Shown here: positions 34,178-43,370 of the stretch, one piece after another | Layout: each line of letters starts with the position of its first letter | Position numbering within the stretch: position 1 is the stretch's first letter | Assembly: GCA_947504705.1 (NCBI GenBank) | Contig: CANNIA010000001.1 | Span: forward strand, 1-64,000 | Source: Paracoccaceae bacterium | Lineage (GTDB): Bacteria > Pseudomonadota > Alphaproteobacteria > Rhodobacterales > Rhodobacteraceae | Direction: 5' to 3' | DNA: 64,000 nucleotides | Program-made: the position numbers and the translations under genes | The notes under the pieces: generated by a model | The model's input: only the letters and a program-made list of their open reading frames with translations | Told to the model about the DNA's origin: nothing | Database searches by the model: none

Positions 34178-36040
34178 ATGCGGTGCCTGCTCATCGGTCT
34201 TTTGGCGGTGATGGCAGGGGGTGGGCAGCTGCGGTCCGAGGGTCTGGTGCCGGGGATCGTGCCTTGGCAACCGACGCTGATCTGGGACAAATCGCCTGAC
34301 ATCTGCGCGCGTTTTGAAACGGGATTGCGGGAGTCCTTTCGTCGTGGCTGGCCCGAGATGCGCGAACGCCATTTCTCGAACGAACCAACGCCACCGGACC
34401 CCATTGCAACGGCCTTTCCCGGCGCGCAGTGGTTTTCAGGCAACGGGGCCAATCCGTTCAACTGGACGGCGCAGGATGGCTTCAGTTTTGCATCGGCAAA
34501 GCTTGACCTTGACCATGATGGCACGCCGGAAGTCCTGCACGCCGAGACCTATGAAGTCGCGTGGCGGTATTTTGGTGCGCGCCTCTACATTCTGGACAGC
34601 GACCCGGTCGAGGTGACCAAGACCACCGACATGGACGGCGTCGAGACGACACTCCTGTCCGTTCCCAAACCGCCTGACCGTCGGGAGGATGTCCTCTATC
34701 ACTGGAGCATCGGCATCCCGATCTTCGCCTTCGACGGGGCCTATTACACCTACTGGTCCACCGCCCATGGGACCGGCCAGCTCCACAATGAAGACTGGAC
34801 CCAGGAGTATTCCCTGATCCGCCTTGATGGGTCGAAGGCACAACAGGAAATCTGCCGCGTTCTCTTCTATCCGCCGCAGACCTCGCTTGATGCAGTCAGC
34901 GCCCAGTCGCCTTTCCTGTCCGGCCTGATGCCCCTTTATGGCGGCAGAAGGCGAGAGGCGCAAAGTGACGAGGATCGCGAAGGAACCTGCAACGGGACTG
35001 CGGGTTGGGCTGGCGTTGATCCGCGCAGCGCGATGATGACGGTGTTCTATCGGCCTGAACTGATGCTTTCGTCCTATAGTGCGCCCAAGCTGGTGGCGGA
35101 CATCGACAGCGAACGCGAAAGGCGGCTTCTGGACTGGGCGACGACCGACCCGACTTCGTGGCGCACCTATGTTTCGATGCGGCAGGATCGACCGAATTTC
35201 ACCGGGATGATGCAGGAATACTATGCCCAGAAGCTTGGATATGAACGCCCGGAAGCCGCCATTCTGGCGCGGAAGGCCTATGTCTTCCTGATCGACCATG
35301 TGCTTTTCAACTATCGCGACAGTCTGAAAAGCCTTGACGGTTCGCCTGTCGCGATTGTCGCTGAACCCTTCCCCCACCTGGACGACACGCCCGGCGACGT
35401 GGCGGATCGGGCGATTGACCTTGCACTGGCCCTTCCCAACACGCCCGCGTCCGACACCTTTCTTGCAACACGGACCCTGGATTTCGCGATGCGCGCGGCA
35501 GCCTATACCGGCAAAAGCCCCGAGCTTCTGTGTCGCCTTATCCGCCCGCTGACCGCCGCCATGTTGTCGTATCCGTGGCTACTGGATGTGCCGGCGACCG
35601 AAATCGACGTTCGTGGATCATTGCTGTCCAGGGTCCTGTTGGCTGCGATGGAAAACCCCCCGCTTTTTCAATGGGCCCTTGCGCAAGGGGCCGATGTCAA
35701 CGCCCCGACAAACTGGTATGGCAAGACCGCGCTGATGTATGCGGCGCAACTTGATCTGCCAGACGCTGCGGCGCTTTTGCTTCAGGCCGGGGCAGACCTC
35801 AATATCGCGACAGATGGATCGGGCCGGAATTGCGAGCGGCTTGCGCGCGATCACCGCACCGCCCTGATGTTTGCGGATGAAAACGCCTCGCCCGCGTTGA
35901 TCCGGCTTTTGCTTGCGGCAGGCGCGGACCCAAGGGCAAAGGACAGCCAAGGCAATGGCGTTCGCTGGTATGTCCTTCAAAACACGCGGTTGACGACAAG
36001 CGAAAGAGACTCGCTGCTGGCCGGGCTTGGTCAGGACTGA
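34178..36040 (+). CDS. exported ankyrin-repeat protein of unknown function
   Basis: The product has 620 residues. The N-terminus (MRCLLIGLLAVMAGGGQLRSEG) is a signal peptide. Residues 25-480 match no family I know; they include DLDHDGTPEVLHAETYEV, a D-x-D-x-D calcium-type loop as in FG-GAP-like repeats. Two to three ankyrin repeats occupy about residues 500-600 (TALMYAAQLDLPDAAALLLQAGADLN, ASPALIRLLLAAGADP). It starts 6 bases after the methyltransferase stop. A periplasmic protein-binding role is plausible. Confidence 0.75.
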   Translation: MRCLLIGLLAVMAGGGQLRSEGLVPGIVPWQPTLIWDKSPDICARFETGLRESFRRGWPEMRERHFSNEPTPPDPIATAFPGAQWFSGNGANPFNWTAQDGFSFASAKLDLDHDGTPEVLHAETYEVAWRYFGARLYILDSDPVEVTKTTDMDGVETTLLSVPKPPDRREDVLYHWSIGIPIFAFDGAYYTYWSTAHGTGQLHNEDWTQEYSLIRLDGSKAQQEICRVLFYPPQTSLDAVSAQSPFLSGLMPLYGGRRREAQSDEDREGTCNGTAGWAGVDPRSAMMTVFYRPELMLSSYSAPKLVADIDSERERRLLDWATTDPTSWRTYVSMRQDRPNFTGMMQEYYAQKLGYERPEAAILARKAYVFLIDHVLFNYRDSLKSLDGSPVAIVAEPFPHLDDTPGDVADRAIDLALALPNTPASDTFLATRTLDFAMRAAAYTGKSPELLCRLIRPLTAAMLSYPWLLDVPATEIDVRGSLLSRVLLAAMENPPLFQWALAQGADVNAPTNWYGKTALMYAAQLDLPDAAALLLQAGADLNIATDGSGRNCERLARDHRTALMFADENASPALIRLLLAAGADPRAKDSQGNGVRWYVLQNTRLTTSERDSLLAGLGQD

Positions 36041-36120
36041 TTTAGTATACCTTTGCATACCGATTGCTTTTTCTGCCCTGCAGCGATATGGGGCGGACGA
36101 GAGCTTGCGAGGAGACCCCC

Positions 36121-37527
36121 ATGTCTGCAACGACCCCTGCGACCCGTACCGAGACCGACAGCTTCGGCCCGCTTGAGGTTCCGTCCGACAAATACTGGGG
36201 CGCGCAGACCCAGCGGTCGATCATCAACTTCCCTATCGGCTGGGAGCGCCAGCCCGTCCCGATCATCCGCGCGCTTGGGGTGATCAAGAAGGCCTGCGCC
36301 TTGGTCAACATCGACCAGGGCGACATCTCGCCCGAGCTGGGTCAGGCGATTGCCGCCGCCGCAACCGAAGTGATCGAGGGCAAGTTCGACGACAACTTCC
36401 CGCTGGTGGTCTGGCAGACGGGTTCCGGCACCCAGTCGAACATGAACGCAAACGAAGTGATTTCGAACCGCGCCATCGAGGTGATGGGCGGGGTGATGGG
36501 GTCCAAGAAACCCGTCCATCCGAATGACCACGTGAACATGGGCCAGTCGTCGAACGACACTTTCCCGACCGCGATGCATGTGGCCATTGGCATGCACACC
36601 CGCGACGTGCTGATCCCGGGGCTGACGAAGCTGCTGGCGGCGCTTGAGGCCAAGGTCGAGGAATTCAAGGACATCATAAAGATCGGCCGCACCCATACCC
36701 AGGATGCCACCCCCCTGACGCTGGGGCAGGAGTTTTCCGGCTATGCGATGCAGGTCCGCAAAGGGATCGAACGGGTCAAGATGTGCTTGCCCGACATCTA
36801 TGAACTGGCGCAGGGCGGCACGGCGGTTGGCACGGGCCTCAACACACGCGTCGGCTGGGACAAGCGCGTCGCGGCGCGGATTGCCGAGATCACCGGCCTG
36901 CCCTTTGTCACCGCACCGAACAAGTTCGAAGCCCTTGCCGCGCATGACGCGATGGTCATGTTCTCGGGGGCGCTGAAGACCGTGGCGGTCAGCCTGTACA
37001 AGATCGCCAGCGACCTGCGGCTGCTGGGCTCTGGCCCACGCTCGGGTCTTGGGGAACTGATCCTGCCGGAAAACGAACCGGGCTCGTCGATCATGCCGGG
37101 CAAGGTGAACCCGACCCAAGCCGAAGCACTCACCATGGTCTGCGCCCATGTGATGGGCAATGACGCGGCGGTGGGCTTTGCCGGGTCGCAGGGTCACTTC
37201 GAACTCAACGTCTACAACCCGATGATGTCCTATAACGTGCTGCAATCGATCCAGCTTCTGGGCGATGCGGCGTCAAGCTTCACCGACAACATGGTCGTGG
37301 GCACGCAGGCCAATGTCGCGCGGATCGACAAGCTTATGAAGGAAAGCCTGATGCTGGTGACGGCTTTGGCCCCCACCATCGGCTATGACAACGCGACCAA
37401 AGTGGCCAAGACCGCGCACAAGAACGGCACGACCTTGCGGGAAGAGGCGATTGCGTTGGGCTTCGTCGATGGCGAGACTTTCGACAGGATCGTCCGGCCC
37501 GAAGACATGGTCGGCCCGAAGGGCTGA
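36121..37527 (+). CDS. fumC: fumarate hydratase class II
   Basis: The product has 468 residues from the ATG at 36121, which follows GAGGAG by 6 bases. The signature [15 protein letters not shown] is present, with [14 protein letters not shown] and [16 protein letters not shown]. The tetrameric enzyme interconverts fumarate and malate in the citric acid cycle. Downstream genes for DUF4169 and a ribbon-helix-helix protein are the usual companions in Rhodobacterales. Confidence 0.97.
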   Translation: MSATTPATRTETDSFGPLEVPSDKYWGAQTQRSIINFPIGWERQPVPIIRALGVIKKACALVNIDQGDISPELGQAIAAAATEVIEGKFDDNFPLVVWQTGSGTQSNMNANEVISNRAIEVMGGVMGSKKPVHPNDHVNMGQSSNDTFPTAMHVAIGMHTRDVLIPGLTKLLAALEAKVEEFKDIIKIGRTHTQDATPLTLGQEFSGYAMQVRKGIERVKMCLPDIYELAQGGTAVGTGLNTRVGWDKRVAARIAEITGLPFVTAPNKFEALAAHDAMVMFSGALKTVAVSLYKIASDLRLLGSGPRSGLGELILPENEPGSSIMPGKVNPTQAEALTMVCAHVMGNDAAVGFAGSQGHFELNVYNPMMSYNVLQSIQLLGDAASSFTDNMVVGTQANVARIDKLMKESLMLVTALAPTIGYDNATKVAKTAHKNGTTLREEAIALGFVDGETFDRIVRPEDMVGPKG

Positions 37528-37528
37528 G

Positions 37529-37708
37529 ATGGCCGAGGTCATCAATCTTGCCCGCGTGAAAAAGCAGGCGGCCCGCAAGGCCGCCCGCGCTGCGGCAGAC
37601 GGCAACGCTGCGAAGTTCGGCCGGACCAAGGCCGAGCGCGCATTGGAGAAAGCACAGGCCGAAAAGGCCGCGCGGGAGTTGGACGCACACCGGCGCGAAA
37701 CAGATTAA
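37529..37708 (+). CDS. DUF4169 family small basic protein
   Basis: The product has 59 residues, starts one base after the fumC stop, and reads MAEVINLARVKKQAARKAAR. It is nearly all charged helix (Arg, Lys, Ala, Glu) and resembles DUF4169 proteins found after fumC in this group. Function unknown. Confidence 0.8.
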   Translation: MAEVINLARVKKQAARKAARAAADGNAAKFGRTKAERALEKAQAEKAARELDAHRRETD

Positions 37709-37756
37709 CCCGCGTTTAACCTTGCCTTGGCAGATTTCGCCAAAGGGAGGTGCGCG

Positions 37757-37987
37757 ATGACAGCCATGCCAGAATTCCTTTCGTCCGATCACTGGAAATC
37801 TCACCTCTTTTCATCACAAGCCGCCCGGGAAGGCGGTGTCGTGCGGCGCAAAGTACGAGATGTTGAGCGGTTTGTCGGTCGCCACCTGTTTCTTGACGAA
37901 ATGCGCCGACGCGGGTTTCCGGTGGTGGAAAATGCCGGGCAGTTTGTGATCTTCTGCAATCGTGAACCGATCCGTCGGGTGGTTTAG
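37757..37987 (+). CDS. small conserved protein, unknown
   Basis: The product has 76 residues from the ATG at 37757, which follows GGGAGG by 7 bases. The core GGVVRRKVRDVERFVGRHLFL and GFPVVENAGQFVIFCNREPIRRVV matches a small family in Rhodobacterales that is sometimes labelled as a phosphoribosylanthranilate isomerase; that label is doubtful at this size. It lies between the fumC group and the palindrome array. Confidence 0.7.
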   Translation: MTAMPEFLSSDHWKSHLFSSQAAREGGVVRRKVRDVERFVGRHLFLDEMRRRGFPVVENAGQFVIFCNREPIRRVV

Positions 37988-37989
37988 CC

Positions 37990-38056
37990 GATTTCTTCGA
38001 AGAAATCATGCCGGACCCTTCGAAGGGTCCGAACCGGAGTTTTCGAAAACTCCGGT
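37990..38056. repeat. array of three perfect palindromes centred on TTCGAA
   Basis: Three perfect palindromes follow one another: 37990-38007 (half GATTTCTTC), 38012-38031 (half CGGACCCTTC) and 38033-38056 (half ACCGGAGTTTTC). All share a TTCGAA centre but not their arms. They begin 2 bases after a stop and end 35 bases before a start. They could form hairpins in RNA or bind a dimer. Two more such palindromes occur at 42201-42244. Confidence 0.85.
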
Positions 38057-38091
38057 GACAACCTCAGCCGGAGCGCGCTACGCTCACCCCC

Positions 38092-38310
38092 ATGACCACC
38101 CGCCCCGCCAAACACTCTCTCACCCTGCACGGCCACCGGACCAGCGTTTCGCTGGAGCCGGAGTTCTGGGACGCCTTCCGCGCCATTGCCGCCGAAAGGT
38201 CCACCCCCCTCAACGCCCTTGCCGCCGAAATCGACGCCGCACGTCGCGGAGAGGAGGGCCTTGCCTCGGCAATCCGGGTCTTCTGTCTGAACCATTACAA
38301 AGGTCCATGA
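38092..38310 (+). CDS. ribbon-helix-helix domain protein
   Basis: The product has 72 residues. HRTSVSLEPEFWDAFRAIAAE and TPLNALAAEIDAAR match the ribbon-helix-helix type of the RHH_4 family often found after fumC in Rhodobacterales. It may bind DNA as a dimer. Its stop overlaps the alcohol dehydrogenase start as ATGA. Confidence 0.82.
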   Translation: MTTRPAKHSLTLHGHRTSVSLEPEFWDAFRAIAAERSTPLNALAAEIDAARRGEEGLASAIRVFCLNHYKGP

Positions 38311-39347
38311 TGCGCGCCGCAGTCCTCCGTGCCTTCCGCGAACCCCTGTCGCTGGAAACCGTCGCCGATCCCACCTGCGAAGCCGATGGCGTCGTGCTGA
38401 AAACCCTCGCCTGCGGCATCTGTCGCAGCGACTGGCATGGCTGGGTCGGCGAACACCCCAAGGTCAAGCTGGGCGACATCCCCGGCCATGAATATTGCGG
38501 TGAAGTGATTGAGGCTGGCCCGCTGGCCAAATGGCGCAAGGGCGACCGGGTCATCGCTCCCTTCATTCTGGCTTGCGGCGATTGCCCGGAATGCCGATCC
38601 GGCCAAACCACCACCTGCCGCGCCCAGCGGGTGCCGGGGTTCGGCGACCGGGGGGCTTATGCCGAATATGTCTCGGTTCCCCATGCCCATAACCTGACCC
38701 GCCTGCCCGAAAGCCTTTCCCCCGCGCTGGCCGCGGGCCTTGGCTGCCGGGTGACCACCGCCTTTCACGCCCTCACGGGGCGCGCCGCGCTGCAGGCCGG
38801 CGAATGGCTAGCCGTCCATGGAACTGGCGGCGTTGGCCTTTCCCTTCTCCTCATCGGCAAGGCGCTTGGCGCGCGGGTGGTCGTGGTCGATGTCGTGCCC
38901 GAAAAGCTGGCCCATGCCTTGTCGCTTGGGGCCGAGGCCGCGCTTGACGCCCGCGATGGCGATGTCGCTGCCCGCATAGTTGATCTGACCCAAGGCGGCG
39001 CCCATGTCAGCGTCGAGGCCTTGGGGATCGAGGTCACCGCGAACAATTCGCTCCGCTGCCTCCGGCCCTTGGGGCGGCATGTGCAGGTCGGCCTGCCGGT
39101 CGGCCATACCGCCACAATGCAAATCGACATGAACGCGCTTTACATGCGGCAGCTTTCCGTCTTCGGCACAAGGGGCATGCCCGCCTGGCGCTATCCGACG
39201 CTGCTGTCGCTGATCGAGACTGGCAAGGTCGACGTCAGCCCCATCGTCGCCCGCACGGTTGCGCTTTCCCAGGTGACCGAGGAATTACGCGCCTTTGACG
39301 GTCCAACTGCACCCGGCGTTGCGGTAATCACCAATTTCGCGGGCTAA
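38307..39347 (+). CDS. zinc-dependent alcohol dehydrogenase family protein
   Basis: The product has 346 residues of the medium-chain dehydrogenase family. Catalytic zinc ligands are in ACGICRSDWHGW and IPGHEYCGEVIEAG. The structural zinc site is CGDCPECRSGQTTTC, and the NAD-binding loop is HGTGGVGLS. It oxidises an alcohol to an aldehyde or the reverse; the substrate is unknown. It overlaps the ribbon-helix-helix gene by four bases and converges with the DUF1638 gene, overlapping its end by four bases. Confidence 0.88.
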   Translation: MMRAAVLRAFREPLSLETVADPTCEADGVVLKTLACGICRSDWHGWVGEHPKVKLGDIPGHEYCGEVIEAGPLAKWRKGDRVIAPFILACGDCPECRSGQTTTCRAQRVPGFGDRGAYAEYVSVPHAHNLTRLPESLSPALAAGLGCRVTTAFHALTGRAALQAGEWLAVHGTGGVGLSLLLIGKALGARVVVVDVVPEKLAHALSLGAEAALDARDGDVAARIVDLTQGGAHVSVEALGIEVTANNSLRCLRPLGRHVQVGLPVGHTATMQIDMNALYMRQLSVFGTRGMPAWRYPTLLSLIETGKVDVSPIVARTVALSQVTEELRAFDGPTAPGVAVITNFAG

Positions 39348-39973
39348 CCTGCAACGCGCCCCAAGACCACGGCCAGATCACCATAGCCAGTAAAGCGGCG
39401 TTCATATGCCAGACCCAGCCGCTTGGCGCAGTCCTCGGCCTTGGCGTCCAGCGCGGGATCGTTTAGCTGCGCCTGATACACGAGCTTGGTGTAATTGCCG
39501 AAATACATGTCGCGCAGCGCGGGGTGGCGGTCGAGGCCCAGAGGCTTCCAGATAAAGGCATCGAACTGGCGGACCGAGAAATCCGTCAGGTAAAAGGCCG
39601 TCATCTCGTCCAAAGCTGCAAAAGCGTCGTTCCCTTCAAAGAAACTATAGCAATGCGGCCCCGCGATCATCTTGACCTCAAGCCGGTCGCAGGCGGCCTG
39701 CAAAAGCCCGCCGGTACCGCAATCGGCATAGACGACGAAGATGCTGTCATACTCGGCGCGGCGCGCCGGGACCATCTTTTCAATCGCCGGGACGATTCGA
39801 TCAGGATAATGGTGCCAGTTCGCCGGGAGGCACTGCAGGTCGAGATGATCCCATCCTCCGGTCCGCTTAAGCGCCAGAATTTCGCGCGCAAGCGCTCCGC
39901 AGGCGATCAGAAGCACACGACCCAACCGGGCAGCTTCATCAAGGCCGGCTTGGCTGAGGGTAGGGTCATCCAT
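39344..39973 (-). CDS. DUF1638 protein, likely corrinoid/methyl-transfer partner
   Basis: The product has 209 residues from the ATG at 39973, chosen over a start 15 codons upstream because AAGG lies 9 bases before it. Motifs are LIACGALAREILALKR, LQCLPANWHHYPDRI and VVYADCGTGGLLQAAC, with conserved Cys and His. DUF1638 genes are known as neighbours of corrinoid methyltransferases. Here it lies 3' of a corrinoid protein gene. I infer a role in methyl transfer or cofactor reactivation; the reaction is unknown. Confidence 0.78.
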   Translation of the reverse strand: MDDPTLSQAGLDEAARLGRVLLIACGALAREILALKRTGGWDHLDLQCLPANWHHYPDRIVPAIEKMVPARRAEYDSIFVVYADCGTGGLLQAACDRLEVKMIAGPHCYSFFEGNDAFAALDEMTAFYLTDFSVRQFDAFIWKPLGLDRHPALRDMYFGNYTKLVYQAQLNDPALDAKAEDCAKRLGLAYERRFTGYGDLAVVLGRVAG

Positions 39974-39996
39974 CGGGGGGCCTTGCGAGAAGGGGC

Positions 39997-40155
39997 CTAG
40001 CGACTGACCCGGGTCCAAGTCAGGATCAGGCTGGCCGAAAGCGTGGCAAAGACCAGCGCCGCAAAGGGAAGCCCCGACCAGAGGGCAAGCCAGATCGTCA
40101 ACCCTGCCGACAGGATCACCAAAGCGATCAGTCCAAGGAAATGCGTCAATGGCAT
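39997..40155 (-). CDS. small membrane peptide, 52 residues
   Basis: The ATG at 40155 follows GGGAGG by 8 bases. The short product has two hydrophobic stretches: HFLGLIALVILSAGLTIWLAL and LPFAALVFATLSASLILTW. It lies between the corrinoid protein gene and the DUF1638 gene on the same strand. Longer in-frame starts have no ribosome site. Function unknown. Confidence 0.6.
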   Translation of the reverse strand: MPLTHFLGLIALVILSAGLTIWLALWSGLPFAALVFATLSASLILTWTRVSR

Positions 40156-40243
40156 GCGCCGGCCTCCCTGCAGGACAATCTGGGCTTCGGGCGGGCTTAA
40201 CGCAAGCCCCGCCCGGAACACGGCTTCGTGCGCGACTTCGGGC

Positions 40244-40939
40244 TTAGCCAGCCAACTGGTTGTGCTTGCGCGCGATATAGGCCTTGGCGGTTTCCACTGC
40301 GACAGCCGCGTCACGGCAGTAAGCGTCCGCGCCGATAGCTTTGGAGAATTCCTCGTTCAAAGGCGCGCCGCCGACCAGGACGATATAGTCCTGACGCATG
40401 CCCTTTTCTTTCAGCGTGTCGATCACGACCTTCATGTAGGGCATCGTCGTGGTCAGCAGTGCCGACATGCCAAGGATATCGGGCTGCTCTTCTTCCAGCG
40501 CGGCCAGATACTTCTCGACCGAATTGTTGATGCCAAGGTCTTTGACCTCGAAGCCCGCGCCTTCCATCATCATGCCGACAAGGTTCTTGCCGATGTCGTG
40601 GATGTCGCCCTTGACGGTGCCGATCACCATCTTGCCCATCCGCGGCGCGCCGGTTTCAATCAGCAGCGGCTTGAGGATGAACATCCCGGCCTTCATCGCG
40701 TTGGCTGCCAGCAGCACTTCCGGCACGAACAGAATCCCATCGCGGAAGTCGGCACCAACGATGGTCATGCCTGCAACCAGAGCCTTGGTCAGCGTGTCAT
40801 AGGGCGTCCAGCCACGCGAGATCAGGATATTCACGCCCTCTTCGATCTCTTCCTTCAGACCGTCATAGAGGTCGTCGTGCATCTGCAGCACAAGCTCGTC
40901 GTCCGAAAGTTCAGAGAGGTTGATATCGTCGTCGGCCAT
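40244..40939 (-). CDS. corrinoid (B12-binding) protein
   Basis: The product has 231 residues from the ATG at 40939. The cobalamin-binding motif is seen as GDIHDIGKNLV (DxHxxG), MSALLTTTMP (SxL) and VLVGGAP (GG). A four-helix cap precedes it (LVLQMHDDLYDGLKEEIEEGV and following). The protein carries a methyl group between two methyltransferases. The DUF1638 and homocysteine S-methyltransferase genes on the same strand suggest that it is the B12 module of a split methionine synthase. Other methyl-donor systems are possible. Confidence 0.88.
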   Translation of the reverse strand: MADDDINLSELSDDELVLQMHDDLYDGLKEEIEEGVNILISRGWTPYDTLTKALVAGMTIVGADFRDGILFVPEVLLAANAMKAGMFILKPLLIETGAPRMGKMVIGTVKGDIHDIGKNLVGMMMEGAGFEVKDLGINNSVEKYLAALEEEQPDILGMSALLTTTMPYMKVVIDTLKEKGMRQDYIVLVGGAPLNEEFSKAIGADAYCRDAAVAVETAKAYIARKHNQLAG

Positions 40940-41097
40940 GGGGCACGCTCCAAGCGCAGGGGGTTTGATGAAGTGAATGGTGGCAAAGCCAGTCATCCAC
41001 TTTCCGACAAGCGACATACACCAGTTTAAAGCCGACAGAAAGTCGTCGCGGGTGGGAAACTTGTGGCAGATGTTCCTCATTCGTTCTAAACTGCAGC

Positions 41098-42183
41098 ATG
41101 GGCGACGGTGAAGGCATCCTTCCGGGTCAACGGATTCGTGCTCGCGGGGCGGAAAGCAACCGTGCCGGGCGGTTCGAATCTGCTGGCCGTGAGGCCTATG
41201 ACGACGGTTGGGACCTTCCCGAAGAGGACCGTCTGGTCGCGACCGAAGTTCGCCTCGAACGCCCCCGCTCGGCCATCACCTACAACCGCTCACCCGACCT
41301 GCCGTTTGACCGGTCGATCAACCCCTATCGCGGCTGCGAACATGGTTGCATCTATTGCTACGCCCGCCCCAGCCACGCCTTTCTGAACCTCTCGCCCGGC
41401 CTTGATTTCGAAACCCGCCTGATCGCCCGCCCGGGCATTGCCGAAGTTCTGGAGGCCGAACTGCGCCGCCCAGCCTATCGGGTGCAGCCGATCTCCATCG
41501 GCACCAACACCGATCCCTATCAACCGCTGGAGCGCGATCATGGCCTGATGCGGCAAGTCCTTGGCGTGTTGTCGGATTTCCGCCATCCGGTCTGGATCAC
41601 CACCCGTGGCACGACCATCGAACGCGACATCGACCTGATCGCTGCCATGGCGGCCGAGGGGCTGGCTTCAGTCTCGATCTCGGTGACAACCTTGGACGAA
41701 AGCCTTGCCCGCAAAATGGAACCCCGCGCACCGGCACCGAAGCGGCGGCTCCAGATGATCCGTAGGCTGGCCGATGCAGGGATTCCCGTCCGAATTCAGG
41801 TCTCGCCCCTGATCCCGGCGCTGACCGACCATGAGCTTGAGGCGGTGATGGAGGCGGGCCGCGACGCGGGTGCCAGGGCCGCGAACACCATCCCCCTGCG
41901 CCTGCCACTGGAGGTGTCAGAGCTGTTCCGCGACTGGCTAACCGCCACTTTCCCCGACCGCGCCGCGCGTGTCATGGGCCGGGTCCGAGAGCTGCACGGC
42001 GGGCGCGATTATGACCCGGAATTCGGCAAGCGGATGACCGGCCAAGGCCTTTGGGCCGATCTCATCCACCGCCGCGCCGATCTGGCCCGCAAGCGGCTGG
42101 GACTGAGCGAAGGTCTGCCCCGGCTGCGCTGCGACCTGTTTCGCCCGCCACCCAAGGCAGGCGACCAGTTGTCGCTGTTCTGA
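41098..42183 (+). CDS. radical SAM protein, PA0069/SplB-like
   Basis: The product has 361 residues. The iron-sulfur cluster motif is GCEHGCIYCYARP (CxxxCxxC), preceded by INPYRGCEHG. ISIGTNTDPYQPLE and ISVTTLDESLARKMEPR follow. It resembles the spore photoproduct lyase-related PA0069 family, widespread in Gram-negatives and of unknown reaction. It is divergent from the corrinoid protein gene and convergent with the methyltransferase gene. Confidence 0.87.
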   Translation: MGDGEGILPGQRIRARGAESNRAGRFESAGREAYDDGWDLPEEDRLVATEVRLERPRSAITYNRSPDLPFDRSINPYRGCEHGCIYCYARPSHAFLNLSPGLDFETRLIARPGIAEVLEAELRRPAYRVQPISIGTNTDPYQPLERDHGLMRQVLGVLSDFRHPVWITTRGTTIERDIDLIAAMAAEGLASVSISVTTLDESLARKMEPRAPAPKRRLQMIRRLADAGIPVRIQVSPLIPALTDHELEAVMEAGRDAGARAANTIPLRLPLEVSELFRDWLTATFPDRAARVMGRVRELHGGRDYDPEFGKRMTGQGLWADLIHRRADLARKRLGLSEGLPRLRCDLFRPPPKAGDQLSLF

Positions 42184-42200
42184 ACGGTGGTTACCGGGCC

Positions 42201-42244
42201 CAAATCTTTTCGAAAAGATTTGCAAAATCCTTCGAAGGATTTTG
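42201..42244. repeat. two tandem perfect 22-bp palindromes centred on TTCGAA
   Basis: Palindromes at 42201-42222 (half CAAATCTTTTC) and 42223-42244 (half CAAAATCCTTC) abut exactly. They fill the gap between the stops of two convergent genes, so they may act as a two-way terminator. Their centres match those of the array at 37990-38056. Confidence 0.85.
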
Positions 42245-42247
42245 GCC

Positions 42248-43261
42248 CTACCCCCGCCGCCCGCGCCGTTCCCGCTTGGGGTCACCCGAGGTGTCGCCCG
42301 TCCCGTCCGAGGCCGAAGAGAACCCACCCAGCGCCGCGTTGATCGCCTCCAGCGTCGGGCGATCACCCTTCGGCCGGGTTTCCAGCGCATCCCGCATCGC
42401 GCGCAGATGGTCCGGCATCGTGCCGCAGCAGCCGCCGATGATCCGAATGCCTGCATCCCGCGCCAGCACGGCATATTCCGCCATCAATTCCGGCGTGCCA
42501 TCGTAATGGATATGCCCGTCATGGTATTTCGGGATCCCGGCATTGCCCTTGGCAATCAGCGGGCGTTCCGTCCCCGTCGCGGCAAAGCCCAAGACCGTGC
42601 GCATCAGGTCCGACGCCCCCACCCCGCAATTCGCGCCAAAGGCAATCGGCGGGTTCGGCAGTTTCTCTACCATCTCGGCCATCGCTGCCGAGGTGACACC
42701 CATCATTGTGCGCCCAGCCGTGTCAAAGCTCATCGTGCCGCACCAAGGCATGCCCGCCCGCAGTGCCGCCTCGGCCGCCGCACGGTATTCCTCGGGCGCA
42801 GACATCGTCTCGACCCAAAGAACATCCGCCCCGCCTTCCTTCAGCGCCTCGGCCTGTTCCTGGAAGATCTCGACCGCGACAGCATGGGTCATCGTGCCCA
42901 TCGGCTCGAAAATCTCGCCCGTCGGACCGACCGAGCCCGCCACCACAACCGAACGCCCCGCCTTGTCGGCAATCTCGCGCCCCAGTTCAGCGCCCACACG
43001 GTTCAACTCCCGCACCCGGCCCTGCGCCGCATGCAGCTTCAGCCGCGCTGCATTGCCGCCGAAAGTATTGGTCAGAAAGATATCCGACCCCGCCGCAACC
43101 GCCGAGCCATAAAGCTTGCGGATGTTGTCCGGCTTGTCGGTGTTCCAGAATTCCGGCGGCTCGCCCGATTCCAGCCCCATGTTGAACAGGTTGGTCCCCG
43201 TAGCCCCATCGGCCATCAGCCAATCGCGCGAGGCCAGCAGGCGGGAAAGTGCGTCAATCAT
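42248..43261 (-). CDS. homocysteine/betaine-homocysteine S-methyltransferase domain protein
   Basis: The product has 337 residues. The ATG at 43261 is preferred: GAGGG is 9 bases upstream, whereas the ATG at 43270 has no gap to it. The zinc ligands appear as FGANCGVG and IGGCCGTMPDH, and the barrel opens with MADGATGTNLF. It transfers a methyl group to homocysteine to form methionine. On its own it could use betaine or S-methylmethionine, but the nearby corrinoid and DUF1638 genes suggest it works as the homocysteine half of a split methionine synthase. The C-terminal tail is basic and low complexity. Confidence 0.88.
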   Translation of the reverse strand: MIDALSRLLASRDWLMADGATGTNLFNMGLESGEPPEFWNTDKPDNIRKLYGSAVAAGSDIFLTNTFGGNAARLKLHAAQGRVRELNRVGAELGREIADKAGRSVVVAGSVGPTGEIFEPMGTMTHAVAVEIFQEQAEALKEGGADVLWVETMSAPEEYRAAAEAALRAGMPWCGTMSFDTAGRTMMGVTSAAMAEMVEKLPNPPIAFGANCGVGASDLMRTVLGFAATGTERPLIAKGNAGIPKYHDGHIHYDGTPELMAEYAVLARDAGIRIIGGCCGTMPDHLRAMRDALETRPKGDRPTLEAINAALGGFSSASDGTGDTSGDPKRERRGRRG

Positions 43262-43370
43262 GGTCTTCATCCCTCAATGGGCGCGTTCCCTCCGGTCTGC
43301 CATGACCGAAAGGAAGAAACAAATTCATATTGCGCATGAAATCTTGCGGTTCACCGCAAGTCCGGGCAGG

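Noticed and set aside
37757-37987. Phosphoribosylanthranilate isomerase
   Set aside because: The protein is only 76 residues and lacks the TIM barrel of that enzyme; only the label in relatives suggests it.
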